From contig BQKZ01006559.1 of NCBI GenBank assembly GCA_036244855.1, positions 1-22,653 on the forward strand: 22,653 nucleotides of DNA, read 5' to 3'. The position numbers and the translations under genes were made by a program. The DNA is from Temnopleurus reevesii. Its lineage: Eukaryota > Echinodermata > Echinoidea > Temnopleuroida > Temnopleuridae. Every line of letters starts with the position of its first letter. Within the stretch, counting starts at the first letter, position 1. The notes below the pieces were generated by a model, which saw only the letters and a list, made by a program, of their open reading frames with translations, made no database searches and was not told the origin of the DNA. Positions 1-10,200 of the stretch are shown piece after piece.

Positions 1-310
1 CTCTTAATATGCAAGTGCGCAATAGTGATTGATAAATGATTGATTAGTAGAGGAAATTAACTTGTATTTTTTATGAATTTGGGTATAGAGATGTGAATAA
101 AGGTGAATGACTGTAGAGGTGATAAATGATTACTAGCAGATATAGGCCCGGATAGATACACGGTAGATGGGTGGTTTTGTTTCGGTAGACTAGAGGAGAT
201 GGGTGGATGGAAGGTAGAATAATATAGTCAGTCCACGCACTCTGGCGGAAATCATGATAGAGTATAGTTTTGTGTAAAATTGGTGCCAAATAGATGAAAT
301 ACATGCCTTA
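1..310. other. No gene seen
   Basis: AT-rich non-coding sequence. A 77-codon reverse ORF at 71-304 shows no domain and overlaps nothing conserved. Probably intron or upstream flank of the PLC-delta gene. Confidence 0.6.
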
Positions 311-498
311 GTGGGTGTTATCATAAGTTGCGATTAATTTCAAATCAGCTGCATATCAGACAATTGAATTGAAATTTGCCTTTTAGTTCGCGCACAGTCT
401 GAGCTTTTTTCATTTTGGAACAATGATTACTGTGATTGGCCGCTTCTTGGCGTGTAACGATCAACTACAACCTGCATTGAATTGCAACTTTCTTACTT
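311..498. mobile_element. Diverged MITE of the GGGTGTTGCTCA family
   Basis: It is preceded by TTA and begins gtgggtgtta. It then shares with the copies at 1618 and 7379 the order: a central cgcgcacagt-like block, gaacaatgatta, gtgattggc, cgatcaact and attgcaactttctta. The right terminal repeat is not recognisable, so the end is approximate. No coding capacity. Confidence 0.55.
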
Positions 499-504
499 CA
501 GTGT

Positions 505-793
505 ATCTAACTGAATCATCTACATGTACATACTTATAGATGAAAAATTATTGTAATTTTTTCTTATTAAAGGGAAAGACTAGTTTTGGGAGGAGGGCAC
601 TTCAGATATTTAACTAGTTTGCGAGCTGCAGTAAAATTATTACCATAATGCATTTTTCAATAGTAAATTAGAGCATGTTCATAGTTTGTTTGAATGAAAT
701 CGACCTAGAAATGGCTTAATTATTGCAAAATANATCTAACTGAATCATCTACATACTTGTAGATGAAAAATTACTGTAATTTGTTCTTATTAA
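505..793. repeat. Direct repeat pair, 505-570 and 734-793
   Basis: Both units contain atctaactgaatcatctaca, then tagatgaaaaatta and ttcttattaa. The first has six extra bases (a second acatgt-like step). The second starts directly after the N at 733. Flanking sequence after the units (agggaaagac versus gcagtattga) is not similar. Confidence 0.75.
733..733. other. Single-N position, probable second contig join
   Basis: One undetermined base lies immediately before a 60-base repeat (734-793) of sequence at 505-570. By analogy with 8436 this may also be a contig boundary, but sequence beyond the repeat does not match, so a simple ambiguous base is possible. Confidence 0.5.
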
Positions 794-1264
794 GCAGTAT
801 TGACTCATGAAGATGTTTTTAAGAATACAAAGCCCTGAGCATTTATGTTTGTTTTCAAGAGCAAGTACAGTGTGCTCTTTTGGAGGTCTATGCCTTCAGT
901 TCATGTACAATCATGCAAAATCAGATTCTTAATGGGAAATATACATCGTTCGAGCCAAAAATCATAAAGTATTCATTCCTAAATACATATACATCTATTA
1001 GGCTTGATGACTCAGTTCTAGGGTCTGTTGAAATTTGTTGTCAGAAGTGTCATTGCCATGGCAACAAGGGGTGCGTATCAATACATGTTGCAAAGAGGGG
1101 AAATGGGGAGTTCCTCCAGATAGAGGCTTAACCGCAGAAACAAGGTCTCACCAAGGAGGCTTTTGGTCTCTCACATGTAGCCACTCTACGAGGGTATTCA
1201 CACAAGGAAGTTATTTTGCACTAGATTTGGGTCATTAATCAAAAGTTATTTTTTTTGCCATCAA
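794..1264. other. No gene seen
   Basis: Two overlapping short ORFs (880-1131, 1035-1238) have no recognisable motif and no good splice context. I do not support them as exons. Confidence 0.55.
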
Positions 1265-1447
1265 GGAGGGCTCAGTGGTGGAGCATCTGCCCTATGAACG
1301 TGAGGTCATGGGTTTGAATCCTGGCTGAATCATATCAAAGTCTTTCAAAAATGAAACCACATACATGCCCTCTTCCAAGGCATTCAGCATTGATGAATGG
1401 AAGATCAGCGTACAGCTGAATGTGGCTATCCTGGGTAAAAAAAAATC
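1265..1447 (+). mobile_element. tRNA-derived SINE, type with GGCTCAG A box
   Basis: The tRNA-like head has an A-box-like ggctcagtggtggag at 1269-1283 and a near-perfect B box ggtttgaatcc at 1311-1321. A tRNA-unrelated body follows (ccctcttccaaggcattcag and later) and an A-rich tail after cctgggt. The arms do not fold into a complete acceptor stem, so it is a SINE head and not a functional tRNA gene. Confidence 0.7.
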
Positions 1448-1551
1448 TAATTGTACTGTTATTTTAGATATTGTTTTTAAAGAGATCAAGTCGTAATTTT
1501 CAAATCGTAAAGTATGATCAACTCCTTCTCCTTCCCCCATACTCAAAGGTT

Positions 1552-1990
1552 TTCTGTACATTGAACTGCTTCTGAGAGATACAGTGACACTTTTTAGAAA
1601 TTAGATTGTAAGCCTAAGGGGATGTTGCTCAGAATGAACTGCAACTTTGGAAATTGTACCACGCATTTTCATTCGCGTGCGGTGTGCGCATATAACAAGA
1701 CGCGCATGAAACAGTGATTTTGATTGGCGAGTTCTGATCAACTGAAACTTGCGATCAATTGCGATTTTTTAGCAACACCCTCTAAGTTGTGCAATGGGCT
1801 TTTTACACAGATGCACAGCTGAACACAGTTTTGCTTGTGTTGCATTATGTCATTTTCTTGACTGTTCTAAAATAATCTGTATATTGAAATAAGAGAAACA
1901 GTGACTTTCTTCAGAAATCGGATCGTAAGCCAATCATAAGGTGTGCGGTGTGCTTTTTTTTTTGCACATCTGAACACAGTGTTGCTCGTC
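1552..1990. repeat. Old tandem duplication, unit A (with MITE) and unit B
   Basis: Unit A (from about 1552) has acagtgac, cttt, agaaatt, gattgtaagcc and, after the MITE, gcaatgggctttttacaca and gctgaacacagttttgct. Unit B (about 1877-1990) has the same blocks: acagtgac, agaaatc, gatcgtaagcc, gtgtgcttttt, gcacatctgaacacagt and gttgct. Unit B has no MITE, so it gives the pre-insertion arrangement. Boundaries are approximate. Confidence 0.65.
1618..1782. mobile_element. MITE with TAA target duplication, PIF/Harbinger-like
   Basis: It starts ggggatgttgctca and ends tagcaacaccctc, an imperfect terminal inverted repeat of about 13 bases. It is flanked by TAA on both sides (1615-1617 and 1783-1785). 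The interior is the same as the element at 7379. A TWA target and G-rich ends are typical of PIF/Harbinger-derived MITEs, so the superfamily is inferred from the ends only. There is no transposase. Confidence 0.8.
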
Positions 1991-2368
1991 TGAAAGGGGC
2001 TGAAACACTTGTTCATAAAGGAAACCCAGAAGAGGTTTCAAAGAGGTTATGACCAAATAAGGAAATAAGGATTGCGAGAGTGATCAATAGGAAAGGAAAC
2101 GCCATTCTGTAAACGGAAATAGCATTCAACATGGGCAATTGAAATCGGATTAACTATAATGTGCGGTCCATGCAATCAGGCTTTATATTGCTTGTAGAAA
2201 ATATAGAATTGCTTTAATGAGTTAGGGAAGTATCAGTTTCTAATGACTTCTAATGAATAAGATATGAAATTTTGAATCCTCTTTCTATAGGGAAAGCAAT
2301 TTTGAATTATTGTGTTAAAAAGGATAACAATTAATAAAGGGTGAATCGAATTCCCCCAAATTCAAAAG
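1991..2368. other. No gene seen
   Basis: AT-rich sequence between the tandem duplication and the forward SINE. No exon, RNA or repeat recognised. Confidence 0.55.
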
Positions 2369-2652
2369 GCGCCGTGGTGTAGTGGTCATGACTCGCCTTT
2401 CAACAAGAGGGTCGTAGGTTAGAGTCCCGCCCAGGGCGTTAATTTCCTTCAGCAAGAAATTCATCCACATTGTGCTGCACTCAACCCAGGTGAGGTGAAG
2501 GGTACCTGGTAGGAGTATTTATTCCTTGAAACGCCAAGTGCGCTAATGAAGTGGCTGTCGGGCTAAAGTCAGGGTACTAATGCTGCAATTGTAGAGCGCG
2601 TAGAGAATTCTTAGAGTTGATAAGCGCTATATAAAAGCCATTTATTATTTTT
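2369..2652 (+). mobile_element. tRNA-derived SINE, type with GCCGTGGTGTAGTGG head
   Basis: The head at 2369-2441 has A box tggtgtagtgg (2375-2385) and B box ggttagagtcc (2417-2427, one base off consensus). The body contains cagcaagaaattcatccaca, cccaggtgaggtgaagggta and a 3' end with gcgctatataaaag and a TTATT-rich tail. Copies of the same head lie reversed at 3777-4045 and 20281-20565. The B box has a clear mismatch, so current activity is doubtful. Confidence 0.85.
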
Positions 2653-3776
2653 AGTATTATGTAAAAAAATGGAAAATAAATTTGAAGTATATTTAAATAC
2701 TTGCTGGGGGAAATGAAATGATAGTGAGCTGGGATAAATGTTAAAAAGAATAATTTGTGAAATTTATCTCTTAGAATTTGCCTTCTGGAAATGTTTGCCT
2801 ATTCGTTATTGAGGCAATTAGTAGATACATTATTAAAATTTCAATCAATACCTTATTCCCCATCGCTTTATCCTGTTATTAGGTTTAGTTGTTTACTTTT
2901 CCAGTTACGCGGAAGTGGGTGCACTTATCTTTGTAGCTCTCCAAGCCTAAAGTTGGCAGTTGTGTGTATACTTGCTGCATCATTAATTAGCTTCATATTT
3001 TATGCGAAAATCTGTATAGAAATGGTCTTTGTTTTATATCCCTCTTTCGTTACCAATATCTAAAGATATGGCATCAAACGAAATATTTGGGGTTGGTTTG
3101 AAATAGAAATAAGTGAAAGGTCATCAAAGTGCTAGAGTCTGTTACCCTTCATGGGAGGGAAAATGCTTACGTAGATAATAGATGATGAATCACAAGACGT
3201 AAACTTGTGTCCATTACTTTACTTGTCAACTTTAATTGTTTTGCTTTTGAAGTGTATACCATCAATTATTCATCGCAGAAAGGTTTGAGTACTGCAGTTC
3301 AATGATTAACAGAACTTCCATTCAATGATTCACCTGAAAGTATTTTTGTGTATATGACTTGATCATATGCAGTATGTACATGTATATTTCTGGGATGAAG
3401 CTTTTCAGAAATTTGTCTGAATTAAGACTTTTTTCCAACATTCAGTTATCATAAAAACACCTTTTTTATGTAAAAATAATATCTTTCTAGATGGTTTTCA
3501 AACTTTTTTAAAAGATTTATTCTCAGGGTTATCCCTGCTTTTCAAAAACGATAGATGAGGTTTCGTATTTCCCCAAAGCCATCTCCTGCTGAGATCCAAA
3601 ACATTTTTTTGGAGGGGGGAGGGGGGGGGGGAGGCCTAATGATAATGATAATGATTATTTCCATGTACATGTATGGTCCATTGAGACAATGTTTTTTTTT
3701 TAATGCAAGTGACTATCCTGCCATAGATAAATGATGAGACAAAATTTGTGGTATCTGTACGTTCTTACCTCTATTT
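2653..3776. other. No gene seen; simple tracts only
   Basis: It contains a G-rich run at 3612-3633, TAATGA repeats at 3638-3656 and a T run near 3692. A 90-codon ORF at 2791-3063 is hydrophobic but has no domain. No PH-domain exon found. Confidence 0.55.
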
Positions 3777-4045
3777 AGTGCCTAACATGAACTTTATCAG
3801 TCGTCCCTAAGTGCTCTACAATGAAGCATATATTACCCTGGCTTTAGCAGTGCAGCTGTAAGTAGCACGCTGCATTTAAAGGAAAATATTCCTGCCAGGT
3901 GCCCATTCACCTTGCCTGGGTCGAGTGCAGCAGAATGTGGATAAATTTCTTGCTGAAGAAAATTATATAGCGTCATGGGTGAGATCCGAACCTACGACCC
4001 TCTAGTTGAAAGGCGAGAGTCAGAACCACTACACCACGACGCTCC
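3777..4045 (-). mobile_element. tRNA-derived SINE, reverse copy next to the EF-hand exon
   Basis: On the minus strand the head begins near 4045 (gggagcgtcgtggtgtagtg). The A box is the complement of 4026-4036 and the B box the complement of 3982-3992. The body shares with the 2369 copy the block whose plus-strand form is gcccattcaccttgcctggg, then gtgcagcagaatgtggataa. It stops only about 30-50 bases before the exon acceptor, so it sits at or near the branch-point region of that intron. Confidence 0.85.
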
Positions 4046-4093
4046 CACATTTGCATCAAATTTTCCTTAACTCTAGATGTGCTACTTATTTAG

Positions 4094-4223
4094 ATGGATT
4101 ATGGATACATTCAGACAGGCGGATGTTGATCAGGATGGAACCGTTGACTTCGAGGAGTCTCACAAACTTCTCAAGAAACTCAATATTAAGATTGATAAGG
4201 CACATGCCAAGAGATTATTCCAG
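4094..4223 (+). CDS. PLCD: PLC-delta exon: first EF-hand (canonical calcium loop)
   Basis: The frame reads [10 protein letters not shown] and continues to AKRLFQ, 43 full codons. The 12-residue loop is complete at 4122-4157: Asp, Asp, Asp, Thr, Asp and Glu at loop positions 1, 3, 5, 7, 9 and 12, with Gly at 6. It should therefore be able to bind calcium, unlike many degenerate PLC EF-hands. The donor is CAG|gtgaga, ending on a codon boundary. The start is uncertain. An AG at 4092-4093 gives an exon from 4094 with one base of a split codon. An AG at 4075-4076, after a better pyrimidine tract, would add six codons (MCYLFR) in the same frame. I prefer 4094 because the Trp is the usual beginning of family homology. 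A reverse SINE ends about 30-50 bases upstream. Confidence 0.88.
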
Positions 4224-7200
4224 GTGAGAGTTTAAGTTTCTCTTATGAATTGTGGTCAAATCCGTATTCTAGTAAGTTCAACCTGTAATGGAATTTGTAA
4301 AAGTCAGAAATTAGAATGCGAATAGCCAGATAGCTGACCCATACACCTGTACTCACTGTGAGCAGAATGGACAAAGGAATTTAACAAAGTAGACAGCTTC
4401 ATATATAAAGCCATCACCACAGCTTCATGAGCACGAAAAAGTAGCTTCTTGATTTGCTGAACTGGTTTGACACCTGTTCGACATTTTCTCCAGAATAGGT
4501 GACAGGACATTTATTTTGTCTTCATCTAGCTATTGTGAATTCTTGAATGGATGTTGTTTACTTTGTCCAAATTTGTTGTCCCTTCTGCTCACATCACAGT
4601 GATGTTTTCTCACAAAAGTAATTTTTGGAATTTAGAAATCAACTTTATAAATTTGAGAATATCTTTTTACATCCGATCATTATTTTGTATTGTTTGGTAA
4701 TTTGCTAAAAGCTTGCCTCAAACTTAGATTAAAATGTATAATTCAGCATTATTTTTTCTATTTGCGTTAAATTTATAGGCTCAGTATAAACATCACTAGT
4801 CAACAAAAAAAATAAGCTGATTTTCAGTGAATCTGATGCTTTGAAATAAAAAAAAGTCACATTGGTTTTGCTCAATCAGGTCAAGTTATGTTGCATTTTT
4901 TCCGCCTTCAATTTCATGCAATATCTATTTGAATTAGACTCATCTTTACATACTTATTTACCATTGCTAGTAAAATGGTTGTCACCTCAAATCTGTAGAA
5001 TATAAATCAGGCACCATGCTATAATCTTACATATCTACCAACCTTTTTTATTTTTCCCTTATGAGTCCAAGTGAGCCAGTGGATGAGAAAGAATCTGCAG
5101 CTTGAAAAGGATTGAAAACTCCAGCTAATTTTGATTTGATTTTATTTATTTTTTGATTGCGTACAATAAGACAGAAGACCCTTTGAAAGTTGACAAGCAT
5201 AATTTTCACTGGGATGAAAAACAGAAAATGTTGGCTCTGCATTTTACTTTGTATATTTTAGCTGTTCTTAATTAGATATATAAAACAGTTTTCATATATA
5301 CACTGTAGGTTTTGTTTTCGACACTTTGACAGCTAAAGAAGAAATAAATTAGTTCAGTTATTGAAACCTCATTATTGATTCCTAAATATGGTTGTATTGT
5401 AAGGTGATTTATAATTAAATTGATTTATATTGCATTACTTTTGCTTTCACAACAGGGCATTTTAGAGAAAAGAGTTTCCATGGTAACAGTGAAATGTGTA
5501 GTATGTTTGTCCATGAGTACATATCATTGTTTTATGTGATCATATCATTCATTTTATCCATTGTCGTATTGCAGATCTGGAATTCTAATTTGAAAAACTA
5601 ATATTTTCATAAAAATTAGCTTTTCTGTTTTCTGACTCTGAAATCAACTCACATTTTGAAGAAAACGGACTTTAACTTTGTAATTAATAAACATTCATCG
5701 AGTAAAATTTATGAAATTATACTCTTATTTGACAAATCAAACAAAGTGAGCCTTTCATGACGTGTCAAAACACCATACTTTTAAAGCAAATTCTGCTTTC
5801 ATTATAAATTTTAAAGAAGAATAAAATAGTATGGCCACTACTTTTTAACATTAATATATTTATAATGAAAAAAATTTTAACCTTGCTTTCAATCCACCTT
5901 ACTCACAAATCTGAGCACTATTTGTAATGAAATATGATGGGGATTACTAATTAATACAAACTTACCACTTTTAATCATTTTATTTTTTGATATATTTTTG
6001 GAGGGAATATTTAATGAAAATTAACAATTACAGAAACTTTTAATGAAGAGAAAGAGGATCAACATTTTACAATGTGCCTGTATCTAATCATTTGGGGCAT
6101 TGATTTTTTTTTTTTTTAGAATTTCTCTCATAAGTTAAAGGGTAACTACACTCAGACATTAAATTGCTCTCATTAAATGAAGAAAAATAAGATGAACAAA
6201 CTGAAAATTTGAGAAAAATTGGATTATCCATTCACAAGTTACGAATTTTCAAAGTTTTGATTTACATCCCTCATGGGCTCCTTAAATTAGCAAACGTACA
6301 GGCAAAAAGTGGCTGCCAACATGGAGAACTCTCCATTCGCTTTTTACACAAAATTTCACATTTTCCTCTTTTTGCAGAAAAGTAGACAAAATTTAGATTC
6401 TTCGGTATTATAACCACATCAGTTCTGCAAGCATTCCAGAGAGAACGGCGTTGATTCCTCCTTTGAAATAAGATATTGCTTCATTTTCAATAAATTTATA
6501 TACAAAGTGAATGAGGAGTTCTCCATGTATGACATCACAGATTATGCTAATTAGCGATACACATGCCAATTCAAAGATGTCCAGCACAGGTGGAAATGAT
6601 AACTTTGAAAATTCATAACTTTTGAACGGATTGTTCGATTTTGCTCAAATTTTCACAGTTTGTTCATCTGATTTTCCTTCATTTACTGACCATATATTAT
6701 TGTCTGGGTGTAAGTCCCCTTTAACGAATATTCATTGTATTTGTGTGGAAAGATTTCATACTCTGAAGCGTTTTAAATTGTCCAAATTTACATTGGTTAC
6801 TGTGCAGTATATTCATTAAAAGGACTAGTCAAATGTTGAAATAAGATTTAAACAGTATCCAATATGGTAAATATAATCATTACCTAACCCTGGAATTCAG
6901 AAAAGTTGGAATGGGATTGTTAATATTTGAACATGTTTTTATTTATATTACTTGCACAAATGTTTTAAACTAGCACAGCACTTTATGAAATGATAAATTA
7001 TGGTTTATTTGAGTACTTTGTGTAAAATTGAGGAAAATATAGTGGCTTTAAGAGATGCCTTCATATTTTGACATTTTCAAAGTTTCTCTCAGACGAATTG
7101 CACGTATCAATACTGAAATTAATTATCCTGGGCAGGTTTCATTGTCTGTTAAATTGGGCAATAGGAAATGTATGCCATGTGTAATTACTTTCAATTTCTG

Positions 7201-10200
7201 GTATATATGATCATCTGAATATTAGGCCTTCATTTCTAAGAATTTTATCTATGTTAGCCTCAGAAAGTTTCGATCACAGGGACCTTTGCCATAAAAGAGA
7301 TACGATAGATTGAAAATCATAGACTTACGATTGATATTTTTCGTAATCAATAATTGTAACCTTTATTTATCTCTTTTAGGGGGTGTTGCTCAGAATCAAC
7401 TGCAAATCAACTGCAACTTTGGAAATTGTAACACGCATTTTTATTCGCACACAGTGTGCGCATTGAACAAGGCGCGCATGAAACAATGATTTTGATTGGC
7501 GCATTCCGATCAAATGCAACTTGCGATCAATTGCAACTTTTGAGCAACACCCTCTTAGCCTAAGAAAGTTTCTATCACAGGGACCTTGGACATAAAAGAG
7601 ATACGATAAATTAGAAATCATTATAGTATCTCTATGGTACATGATCGTCCATAGACTTACGATTAATATTTCTGATTATCTTAATTGTATCCTTTATGTT
7701 CCAGGCCCATTAAGGGGCAAGTTGGGTCTGTATCATTTGTATACACTGTAATGGAAATTCTACTATGATGAGGAGACAGTAATAATATGCAGACAAAAAA
7801 TCTGACTCTGACTATCCTCTCCCATCACAACGTCTGATTTTGATTAGTGCTGTAATTTAGAGTACCTCTGACAATCATTCATGTAGTTTTATTGCTTTAA
7901 TAATGAAGTAATAAATCATCCCTCTTGCTTTGTCACGATTTTGATTTGCTTCATGGAAGGGATGCAAAATTAGACCTTTTGTGGTAAAAAAAGGAAAGGG
8001 GAAATAGCTTTATAAAGAGCAAAGAGGAGAGAATGGAATTTAGATGAATTGATGTTGTCCAATGAATAGTTTTTTCCATTATTTGATTTAAGAAAATAAT
8101 GGTTTTCACGTAGAAAGTCAAGCTTAAAAAGTATTGAACGGTGCAAACAACCATGAAATGACCTTTCACAAGTTATTTCTCACGTGCCCTATCTCTCTTT
8201 ATTTAAATTTGTCATGATTTTTTTAATTTTTGTGTTAGATTTAATAAAGTTCAGGGTGGGTCAGTTCAACAGGGTCAGTCAAAAGAGGTCAATCAGATTT
8301 TTTTTTCAAACCTATCCAATAATCCTTATTGATAATTTGTGGTGTTTTATCTCCACATTTCAGGTTGTAAACACACAGGCAACCACCACAAAGAAAGGCA
8401 AAGTGAGGAACGATGCACTGGGTGAGAGTGAATTCNTGTAAGTCCCCTTTAACGAATATTCATTGTATTTGTGTGGAAAGATTTCATACTCTGAAGCGTT
8501 TTAAATTGTCCAAATTTACATTGGTTACTGTACAGTATATTCATTAAAAGGACTAGTCAAATGTTGACATCAGATTTAAACAGTATCCAATATGGTAAAT
8601 ATAATCATTACCTAACCCTGGAATTCAGAAAAGTTGGAATGGGATTGTTAATATTTGAACATGTTTTTATTTATATTACTTGCACAAATGTTTTAAACTA
8701 GCACAGCACTTTATGAAATGATAAATTATGGTTTATTTGAGTACTTTGTGTAAAATTGAGGAAAATATAGTGGCTTTAAGAGATGCCTTCATATTTTGAC
8801 ATTTTCAAAGTTTCTCTCAGACGAATTGCACGTATCAATACTTAAATTAATTATCCTGGGCAGGTTTCATTGTCTGTTAAATTTAGTAATAGGAAATGTA
8901 TGCCATGTGTAATTACTTTCAATTTCTGGTATATATGATCATCTGAATATTAGGCCTTCATTTCTAAGAATTTTATCTATGTTAGCCTCAGAAAGTTTCG
9001 ATCACAGGGACCTTTGACATAAAAGAGATACAATAAATTGAAAATCATAGATTTACGATTGATATTTTTCATAATCTTAATTGTATCCTTTATTTATCTC
9101 TTTTAGCCTCAGAAAGTTTCTATATCACAGGGACCTTTGACATTTAAAGGAGATACAATAAATTGGAAATCAATATAGTATCTGTATGGTACATGATTGT
9201 CCATAGACTTACGATTAATATTTTTCATTATCTTAATTGTATCCTTTATGTTACAGGCCCCGAAAGTGGCAAGTTGGACCTGTATCCATACACTATAATG
9301 GAAATTTATTATGCTGAGGAGACAGTAATAATATGCAGAAAAAATCTGACTCTGACTATCCTCTCCCCTCACAACGTCTGATTTTGATTAGTACTGTAAT
9401 TTAGAGAACCTTTGGCAATCATTCATGTTGTTTTATTGCTTTTATAATGAAGTAATAAATCATCCTTCATGCTTTGTCACGATTTTGATTAGCTTCATGG
9501 AAGAGATGCAGAATTAGACCTTTGGTGGTAAAAAGGGGAAATAGGAAATAGTTTTTAAAATAAGTAAAGAATAAAGAGGGGAGAATGGAATCAAGATAAA
9601 TTGATGTTGTCCAATGAGTAGTTTTTCCATTATTTGATTTAAAAAAATGACTTTCTTGTAGAAAGTAAGGCTTAAAAAGTATTGAAAGGTGCAAACAAAT
9701 ATCAAATTGACCTTTCACAAGTTATTTCTCACGTGCCCTATATCTCTTTATTAAAATTTGTCATGATTTTTTTAATTTTTGTGTTAGATTTAATAAAGTT
9801 CAGGGTGGGTCAGTTCAACAGGGTCAGTCAAAAGAGGTCAATCAGAATTTTTTTCAAACCTATCCAATAATCCTTATTGATAATTTGTGGTGTTTTATCT
9901 CCACATTTCAGGTTGTAAACACACAGGCAACCACCACAAAGAAAGGCAAAGTGAGGAACGATGCACTGGGTGAGAGTGAATTCGTAGAATTTTACCGTAT
10001 CATCACACGCCGTCCAGACCTGCAAGAGATCTTCAAAAAGTAAGTGGCATAGAAAATATCTCTGACTCATTTAAAGATACTCCATCTCAGTAAGTCTAGT
10101 TGAGGACTCTGTGTTCTAATAGCACCTGCCTCTGCACATATCCTTTCCCTGAACACACATGGACTACAACACTTAACTACAGAGTCACATACCCCTCTTA

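Larger units (their letters stand above)
6709..9983. repeat. Near-identical direct duplication, copies 6709-8435 and 8437-9983, joined by one N
   Basis: Both copies start with the same bases (tgtaagtcccctttaacg) and run in parallel to GAATTC in the second EF exon. They differ by scattered substitutions and small indels, at a few percent. The first is 1,727 bases and the second 1,547. Almost all of the difference is one MITE (7379-7554 plus a 3-base target duplication) present only in the first. The join is a single N at 8436. The first copy ends precisely with the EcoRI sequence at 8430-8435. This pattern fits two unmerged haplotypes placed in tandem better than a real genomic duplication, though that cannot be settled here. 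Confidence 0.9.

Noticed and set aside
880..1238. Two overlapping short ORFs with Cys-rich segments
   Set aside because: No domain, no splice support and no conservation visible.
2369..2441. Possible functional tRNA gene
   Set aside because: A and B boxes are present but the B box is off consensus, the cloverleaf is incomplete, and the sequence continues into a SINE body.
2791..3063. Hydrophobic 90-codon ORF as a possible upstream exon
   Set aside because: It does not resemble a PH domain or any part of PLC-delta.
5456..5482. 27-nt microexon-like block (GILEKRVSM) with AG and GT borders and a fair pyrimidine tract
   Set aside because: Phase 0-0, but nothing in the PLC family corresponds to it and the donor (gtaaca) is weak. 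Too short to support.
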